NCBI GenBank assembly: GCA_035691665.1
Contig: DASSIS010000059.1
Location: forward strand, 1 to 8,587
DNA length: 8,587 bases
Direction: 5' to 3'
Source of the DNA: DASUBN01 sp035691665
Lineage (GTDB): Bacteria; Pseudomonadota; Gammaproteobacteria; Natronospirales; REEB76
Part shown: positions 5,292-8,587 of the stretch, piece after piece
Position numbering within the stretch: position 1 is the first letter of the stretch
Layout of the letters: every line of letters starts with the position of its first letter
The notes under the pieces: generated by a model
Database searches by the model: none
What the model was told of the DNA's origin: nothing
What the model saw: the letters and a program-made list of their open reading frames with translations, nothing else
Position numbers and translations under genes: made by a program

Positions 5292-6464
5292 TCAAGAACC
5301 GCTGAAGAGCTCGCGACCGATGAGCATGCGTCTAATTTCATTCGTCCCCGCGCCGATGTCATAGAGCTTGGCGTCCCGGAGCAGCCGCCCGGTGGGGTAT
5401 TCGTTGATGTAGCCGTTGCCGCCCAGGCTCTGGATGGCCTCCAGGGCCACCTTCACCGCGTTCTCGGAGCTGTAGAGCAGGGAGGCGGCGGCCTCGGTGC
5501 GCGAAGCCTCGCCCTTGTCGAAGCGCTCGCAGACCCGGTAAGTGAAGGCGCGCGCCGACTGCAGCGCCACGTAGATGTCCGCGATCTTGGCCTGCATGAT
5601 CTCGAACTCGCCGATGGGTTTGCCGAACTGCTTGCGTTCGCGCACGTAGGGCAGCACCACGTCGAGGGCCGCCTGCATGATGCCGATGGGCCCGCCGGAG
5701 AGCACCAGGCGCTCCGAGTCGAGTCCCCGCATCAATATATACACCGCCTCGTTCTCCTTGCCGAGCAGGTTCTCCTCAGGGATGGCGCAGTCCTGGAACA
5801 CGAGCTCCGAGGTGTGGGAGCCGCGCATGCCGAGCTTGTCCAGCTTCTGGGCGGTACTGAAACCTTTAAATCCTTTTTCAATCAGAAAGGCGCTCATGCA
5901 CTTCGAGCCTGCTTCCTTGCCGGCGGTGCGCATGTAGACCAGGGCCACGTCCGCGTCCGGCCCGTTGGTGATCCACATCTTGCTGCCGTTGGCCACCCAG
6001 CCCTTGCCCTTCTTCTCGGCGCGGCAGCTCATGGAGCCCACCACGTCGGAGCCCGCGCCGGGTTCGGACATGGCGAGCGCGCCGATCCATTCGCCGCTGC
6101 AGAGCTTGGGCAGGTACTTCTTGCGCTGGGCTTCGTTGGCGTTGAGGAAGAGGTTGTTGACGCAGAGGTTCGAGTGGGCGGCGTAGGAGAGGCCCACCGA
6201 GGCGGAGGCCCGGGAGATCTCCTCCATGGCCACCACGTGGGCGAGGTAGCTCATGCCGGCGCCGCCGTATTCCGTGGGCACCGTGATGCCGAGCAGCCCC
6301 AGGTCCCCGAGCTTCTTCCAGAGGTCCGCCGGGAACTCGTTGTCCTCGTCCATCTGGGCCGCGCGGGGCGCGATCTCGGCTTCAGCGAAACGCCGTACGG
6401 TCTCGCGGAGCAGATCGAGCTCTTCGGTGAGTCTGGTGTTGATGTCGCCCACTGACCGATCCAT
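5292..6464 (-). CDS. ivd: Isovaleryl-CoA dehydrogenase
   Basis: A 390-residue acyl-CoA dehydrogenase that oxidises isovaleryl-CoA to 3-methylcrotonyl-CoA in leucine degradation, passing electrons to ETF. The identification as the isovaleryl type rests on the catalytic base. Most acyl-CoA dehydrogenases carry it in a C-terminal EGT motif; here that site reads GAGT (371-374), as in isovaleryl-CoA dehydrogenases, and the Glu is instead at 251 in GLDSERLVLSGGPIG, matching the human enzyme. Other family marks are FAD-binding MSEPGAGSDV (132-141), WITNGP (164-169), RKQFGKPIGEF (277-287) and the IVD-like end QSLGGNGYINEYPTGRLLRD (345-364). Length fits the family. The ATG at 6464 has GAGG 5 bases upstream, so the start is secure. 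It follows leucine dehydrogenase after 112 bp that contain a pair of palindromic repeats, and it lies upstream of mccB on the same strand, as in Pseudomonas liuA-liuB but with seven other genes in between. Confidence 0.97.
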   Translation of the reverse strand: MDRSVGDINTRLTEELDLLRETVRRFAEAEIAPRAAQMDEDNEFPADLWKKLGDLGLLGITVPTEYGGAGMSYLAHVVAMEEISRASASVGLSYAAHSNLCVNNLFLNANEAQRKKYLPKLCSGEWIGALAMSEPGAGSDVVGSMSCRAEKKGKGWVANGSKMWITNGPDADVALVYMRTAGKEAGSKCMSAFLIEKGFKGFSTAQKLDKLGMRGSHTSELVFQDCAIPEENLLGKENEAVYILMRGLDSERLVLSGGPIGIMQAALDVVLPYVRERKQFGKPIGEFEIMQAKIADIYVALQSARAFTYRVCERFDKGEASRTEAAASLLYSSENAVKVALEAIQSLGGNGYINEYPTGRLLRDAKLYDIGAGTNEIRRMLIGRELFSGS

Positions 6465-6493
6465 AGATGCCTCTATATAGTCTAGCGCGGCGT

Positions 6494-6563
6494 CGTCACC
6501 CCGGCGAAAGCCAGGGTCTAGTGCAGATTGAGGCCTGGACTACGGCTTTCGCCGGAGTCCAGG
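6494..6563. repeat. Paired palindromic repeat (units C and D) between leucine dehydrogenase and isovaleryl-CoA dehydrogenase
   Basis: Unit C (6494-6521): CGTC, arm ACCCCGGC, loop GAAA, arm GCCAGGGT (one mismatch), CTAG. After a 13-bp spacer comes unit D, oppositely oriented (6534-6563), with outer arms CCTGGACT and AGTCCAGG, inner CGGC and GCCG, one mismatched pair and loop TTTC, giving a 13-position stem with a single mismatch. C and D are the same family as units A and B. The pair lies 14 bp after the leucine dehydrogenase stop and could stabilise or weaken its message relative to the downstream gene. There is no T-tract. Confidence 0.85.
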
Positions 6564-6576
6564 TCAATTCGATGAA

Positions 6577-7683
6577 TCAATGATGCCCGTTCTTGCGTCC
6601 CGAGAAATACCGCTCATAGGATTGTTTGACCGTCGGCAGCTTCACCCGGCCGATGGCGGCGATGCGCTCCTCGGCGAGGCGATCGGCGGCCTTGTAGGTG
6701 GGGATGTTGTCCCGCTCGGCCACCTTATAGATGTTGCCCATGATGTCGTAGATGCCGGTGACCATGCGGTTGGCCCGCTCCCGGTCGTAGCCCTGCAGCT
6801 CGATGGACACGTTCATCAGGCCGCCGGCGTTGATGGCGTAGTCCGGGGCGTAGAGGATGCCCTTCTTGTGCAGCACGTCGCCGCACTCGTCCGTGGCGAG
6901 CTGGTTGTTGGCCGCGCCGGCCACGATCTCGAACTTGAACTGGGGCAGGGTCTTCTCGTTCACCGTGGCGCCGAGCGCGCAGGGCACGTAGACCTTGGCA
7001 TCCACCTTGTAGATGTCGTCCATGCCCACGGCTTCCGCGCCGAGCCGCACGCACTCGTCGATGCGGTCCTTGTGCATGTCGGTCACGAACACCTTGGCGC
7101 CCGCGTCGCGCAGGTGCTTCACCACGTGGATGCCCACGTGCCCTAAGCCCTGCACCGCGTAGCTGGAGCGGCCGAGGTCGGTGTGGCCGTATTTCTTGTT
7201 GAGGCTGGCCTTGATGCCCTGGATCACGCCGAAGGCCGTGAAGGGCGAGGGGTCGCCGCTGCCGCCGTGCACCGGGTGCACGCCGGTCACGTAGTCCGTC
7301 TCCATGAAGATGTAGTCCATGTCCGCGATGCTGGTGTTCACGTCCTCGGCCGTGATGTAGCGGCCGCCGAGCGACTGCACGAAGCGGCCGAGCGCGCGGA
7401 ACAGCGCCTCGGACTTCTGGGAGGGCTCGCCGATCAGCACGGCCTTGCCGCCGCCGAGGTTCAGGCCCGAGACCGCGGCCTTGTAGGTCATGCCGCGGGA
7501 GAGGCGCAGCACGTCGGTGATCGCCTCATCCTCGTTCTTATAGGGCCACATGCGCAGGCCGCCCAAGGCCGGGCCGAGCGTGGTGTTGTGGATGGCCACG
7601 ATGGCCTTGAGGCCGGATTCCTTATGCTGGAAAAACACGACCTCTTCATGCCCCATCTTCTCGAGGGTGGCGAAAACTTCCAT
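6577..7683 (-). CDS. ldh: Leucine dehydrogenase (branched-chain amino acid dehydrogenase)
   Basis: A 368-residue member of the Glu/Leu/Phe/Val dehydrogenase family. It oxidatively deaminates leucine, valine or isoleucine to the 2-keto acid with NAD+, releasing ammonium and NADH. Length equals characterised leucine dehydrogenases (about 364-366). The substrate domain holds GGLRMWPY (41-48), the lysine K68 in GMTYKAA and the catalytic K80 in GLNLGGGKAV, followed by EDVNTS (113-118). The nucleotide domain has GLGHVG (179-184) and an acid D202 at the end of the second strand, which favours NAD over NADP. GAANNQL (256-262) and DYAINAGGLMNV (281-292) close the active site. The ATG at 7683 is fixed by a strong AGGAGGAG site 3 bases upstream and by the family-typical MEVFATLEKMGHE start; the 57-codon in-frame extension upstream is leader sequence. 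This is an alternative to the usual branched-chain aminotransferase for feeding isovaleryl-CoA dehydrogenase downstream. It is divergent from icmF across a highly structured region. Confidence 0.95.
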   Translation of the reverse strand: MEVFATLEKMGHEEVVFFQHKESGLKAIVAIHNTTLGPALGGLRMWPYKNEDEAITDVLRLSRGMTYKAAVSGLNLGGGKAVLIGEPSQKSEALFRALGRFVQSLGGRYITAEDVNTSIADMDYIFMETDYVTGVHPVHGGSGDPSPFTAFGVIQGIKASLNKKYGHTDLGRSSYAVQGLGHVGIHVVKHLRDAGAKVFVTDMHKDRIDECVRLGAEAVGMDDIYKVDAKVYVPCALGATVNEKTLPQFKFEIVAGAANNQLATDECGDVLHKKGILYAPDYAINAGGLMNVSIELQGYDRERANRMVTGIYDIMGNIYKVAERDNIPTYKAADRLAEERIAAIGRVKLPTVKQSYERYFSGRKNGHH

Positions 7684-7790
7684 GGGCTCCTCCTGAAACG
7701 GAAATATCGGTAAACGGTGATTTATGGACTTCGCCGCCGCCGGCCCCTTTGCCGGCGTGGGCTTGCATCGGGTGGTAAGACCCGGCACTG

Positions 7791-7819
7791 AAAAAATCTG
7801 CCCCCGGGGTACCAGGGGC
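7791..7819 (-). terminator. Candidate intrinsic terminator or attenuator upstream of leucine dehydrogenase
   Basis: On the minus strand the arm GCCCCTGG, loop TACC and arm CCGGGGGC form an 8-bp stem (one T-G wobble), followed by AGA and then six T. This has the classic form of a Rho-independent terminator, except for a 3-base gap before the T-tract. It points towards the leucine dehydrogenase ATG, 107 bases downstream, so it would end transcription before the gene is read. It could be an attenuator in the leader, the end of a small RNA, or a barrier to stray transcription from the icmF side. Confidence 0.6.
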
Positions 7820-7853
7820 GCGCGGATGATACGCGCGGGGCCGGCCGATGTCA

Positions 7854-7879
7854 CCCCTGCGGCGGGGCCTCCGCAGGGG
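7854..7879. repeat. Perfect 9-bp inverted repeat in the divergent region
   Basis: Arms CCCCTGCGG and CCGCAGGGG around an 8-base loop. It ends 28 bp before the icmF -10 box, so it overlaps the place where a -35 region or an activator site would lie. It would also be the first hairpin of a leucine dehydrogenase leader if that transcript starts near 7900. It could be a repressor or activator site or an RNA stem; the sequence does not decide. Confidence 0.6.
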
Positions 7880-7907
7880 GTTCAAACCGGCTTCATGGGG
7901 AGCCCGC

Positions 7908-7913
7908 TATAAT
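7908..7913 (+). promoter_or_regulatory. Candidate promoter -10 element of icmF
   Basis: An exact TATAAT, with initiation expected near 7920 and a leader of about 20 bases. No good -35 lies 16-18 bp upstream; the closest, TTCAAA at 7881-7886, is 21 bp away, which is too far. This suggests a promoter that depends on an activator. Around the start site GGTATTCC occurs twice (7919-7926 and 7932-7939), 13 bp apart, which could be an operator; the second copy overlaps the ribosome site region. Confidence 0.5.
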
Positions 7914-7940
7914 GACGGGGTATTCCGATTAGGTATTCCC

Positions 7941-8587
7941 ATGAATACGTCCCCGAAGAAGGTCGAGGCAGGCCTCGCGCGTGCTGAAACGCCCCTGCGC
8001 TTCGTCACCGCGGCCTCGTTGTTTGACGGCCACGATGCGGCCATCAATATCATGCGCCGGCTCATCCAGAGCCAGGGGGCGGAGGTCATCCACCTGGGCC
8101 ATAACCGCTCGGTGGAAGACGTGGTGCGGGCGGCCCTGCAGGAAGACGCGGACGGCATCGCCGTCAGCTCCTACCAGGGCGGCCACATGGAATACTTCAA
8201 GTACATGGTCGACATGCTGAAGGAGCGGGGCGCGGGCCACATCCGCGTCTTCGGCGGCGGGGGCGGCACCATCACCCCCGAAGAGATCGCCGAACTGCAC
8301 GGCTACGGCGTCGAACGGATATATCACCCGAACGACGGCATGCACATGGGCCTGGTGCAGATGATCGAAGACGTGGTCAAGCGCACCACCGAGCACCGCC
8401 GGGCCACCGAGCGCCCCGCCAAGGTCACCCTCGAGGACGAGATCAGCGTCGGCAAGATGCTCTCGGCCCTGGAGGAGGGCGGCTTCCCCGAGGCCGAGCT
8501 CGCCAAGCTGCGCAAGGAATGGGAGCTGGCCGGCAAGAAGACCCCCGTCATCGGCGTCACCGGCACCGGCGGCGCCGGCAAGTCCTC
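7941..8587 (+). CDS. icmF: Fused isobutyryl-CoA mutase IcmF, incomplete at right edge
   Basis: This is the 5' part of the adenosylcobalamin-dependent fused mutase IcmF (unrelated to the type VI secretion protein of the same name), which interconverts isobutyryl-CoA and n-butyryl-CoA. Full-length members are about 1,080-1,100 residues: B12-binding domain, MeaI-type G-protein chaperone, then the large mutase domain. Here 215 complete codons are seen. Residues 19-140 are the B12-binding domain, with the cobalt-ligand motif FDGHDAAIN (D29, H31), AVSSYQGG (75-81) and the glycine-rich FGGGGGT (104-110). A linker follows, and the window ends inside the G-domain P-loop GTGGAGKS (208-215). That G domain joined to the B12 domain on the same chain is what marks IcmF rather than methylmalonyl-CoA mutase. 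ATG 7941 has AGG 7 bases upstream and suits the family. Some IcmF proteins also act on isovaleryl-/pivalyl-CoA; the deciding residues lie outside the window. Confidence 0.95.
   Translation, partial: MNTSPKKVEAGLARAETPLRFVTAASLFDGHDAAINIMRRLIQSQGAEVIHLGHNRSVEDVVRAALQEDADGIAVSSYQGGHMEYFKYMVDMLKERGAGHIRVFGGGGGTITPEEIAELHGYGVERIYHPNDGMHMGLVQMIEDVVKRTTEHRRATERPAKVTLEDEISVGKMLSALEEGGFPEAELAKLRKEWELAGKKTPVIGVTGTGGAGKS

Larger units (their letters stand above)
7684..7940. promoter_or_regulatory. Divergent regulatory region between leucine dehydrogenase and icmF
   Basis: These 257 bp hold no gene that I can support. They contain five inverted repeats: 7738-7757 (7-bp arms CGCCGGC / GCCGGCG), 7769-7784 (5-bp CGGGT / ACCCG), 7800-7819 (8-bp stem followed by six T on the minus strand), 7819-7837 (6-bp CGCGCG, 7-base spacer) and 7854-7879 (9-bp CCCCTGCGG / CCGCAGGGG). 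A perfect plus-strand TATAAT lies at 7908-7913. On the minus strand, the overlapping CATTAT (7914-7909) is a 4-of-6 match and could serve leucine dehydrogenase, but without a good -35. The short minus-strand reading frame ATG AAG CCG GTT TGA at about 7896-7882 is too short to weigh. Confidence 0.7.

Noticed and set aside
2571..6563. The 28-bp repeats as a CRISPR array
   Set aside because: Only isolated or paired units in inverted orientation with 10-13 bp spacers, no regular array and no cas genes.
6494..6563. Units C/D as a Rho-independent terminator after leucine dehydrogenase
   Set aside because: The stems are strong but no T-tract follows on the minus strand.
7684..7854. N-terminal extension of leucine dehydrogenase by 57 residues
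   Set aside because: The strong AGGAGGAG before ATG 7683 and the family-typical N-terminus fix the start; the extension runs through the hairpins and terminator-like sequence.
7684..7940. Cobalamin riboswitch in the leader next to icmF
   Set aside because: The conserved B12-box wording is not found on either strand, and the terminator-like stem faces leucine dehydrogenase rather than icmF.

Overview
The window is GC-rich (individual gene stretches reach about 65-80% G+C) and tightly packed. Its gene families (isovaleryl-CoA dehydrogenase, the methylcrotonyl-CoA carboxylase beta subunit, IcmF, small lipoproteins with a lipobox, and 28-bp palindromic repeats of a type scattered through many proteobacterial chromosomes) point to an aerobic Gram-negative bacterium, most likely in Pseudomonadota. 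I cannot place the genus.

Layout: nearly everything lies on the minus strand and reads from right to left. In transcription order these are leucine dehydrogenase (7683-6577), isovaleryl-CoA dehydrogenase (6464-5292), a small membrane protein of unknown function (5248-4796), a putative lipoprotein (4730-4224), an acetyl-CoA acetyltransferase-type thiolase (4146-2965), a small GIY-YIG protein (2922-2635), an NAD(P)H-dependent FMN reductase (2548-2000) overlapping an ABM-domain protein by four bases (2003-1692), a small lipoprotein (1623-1270), and the methylcrotonyl-CoA carboxylase carboxyltransferase subunit (1244 to the left edge, incomplete). One gene reads the other way: fused isobutyryl-CoA mutase icmF, which starts at 7941 and is cut by the right edge just inside its GTPase P-loop.

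How the genes work together: this is a branched-chain amino acid and branched acyl-CoA catabolic locus. Leucine dehydrogenase deaminates leucine (also valine and isoleucine), isovaleryl-CoA dehydrogenase and methylcrotonyl-CoA carboxylase carry the leucine skeleton towards HMG-CoA, and the thiolase cleaves acetoacetyl-CoA. IcmF would link isobutyryl-CoA (from valine) to n-butyryl-CoA. The branched-chain keto acid dehydrogenase, carboxylase alpha subunit, methylglutaconyl-CoA hydratase and HMG-CoA lyase are not in the window.

Two parts are not explained by ordinary metabolism. First, the GIY-YIG gene is about 49% G+C and is bracketed by inverted copies of a 28-bp hairpin repeat whose stems differ by compensatory base changes; a second pair of the same repeats sits between leucine dehydrogenase and isovaleryl-CoA dehydrogenase. 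Second, the 257-bp region between leucine dehydrogenase and icmF holds five perfect or near-perfect dyads. One of them, on the leucine dehydrogenase strand, looks like an intrinsic terminator (8-bp stem then six T) placed upstream of the gene, which suggests leader attenuation, a small RNA, or insulation of divergent transcription.
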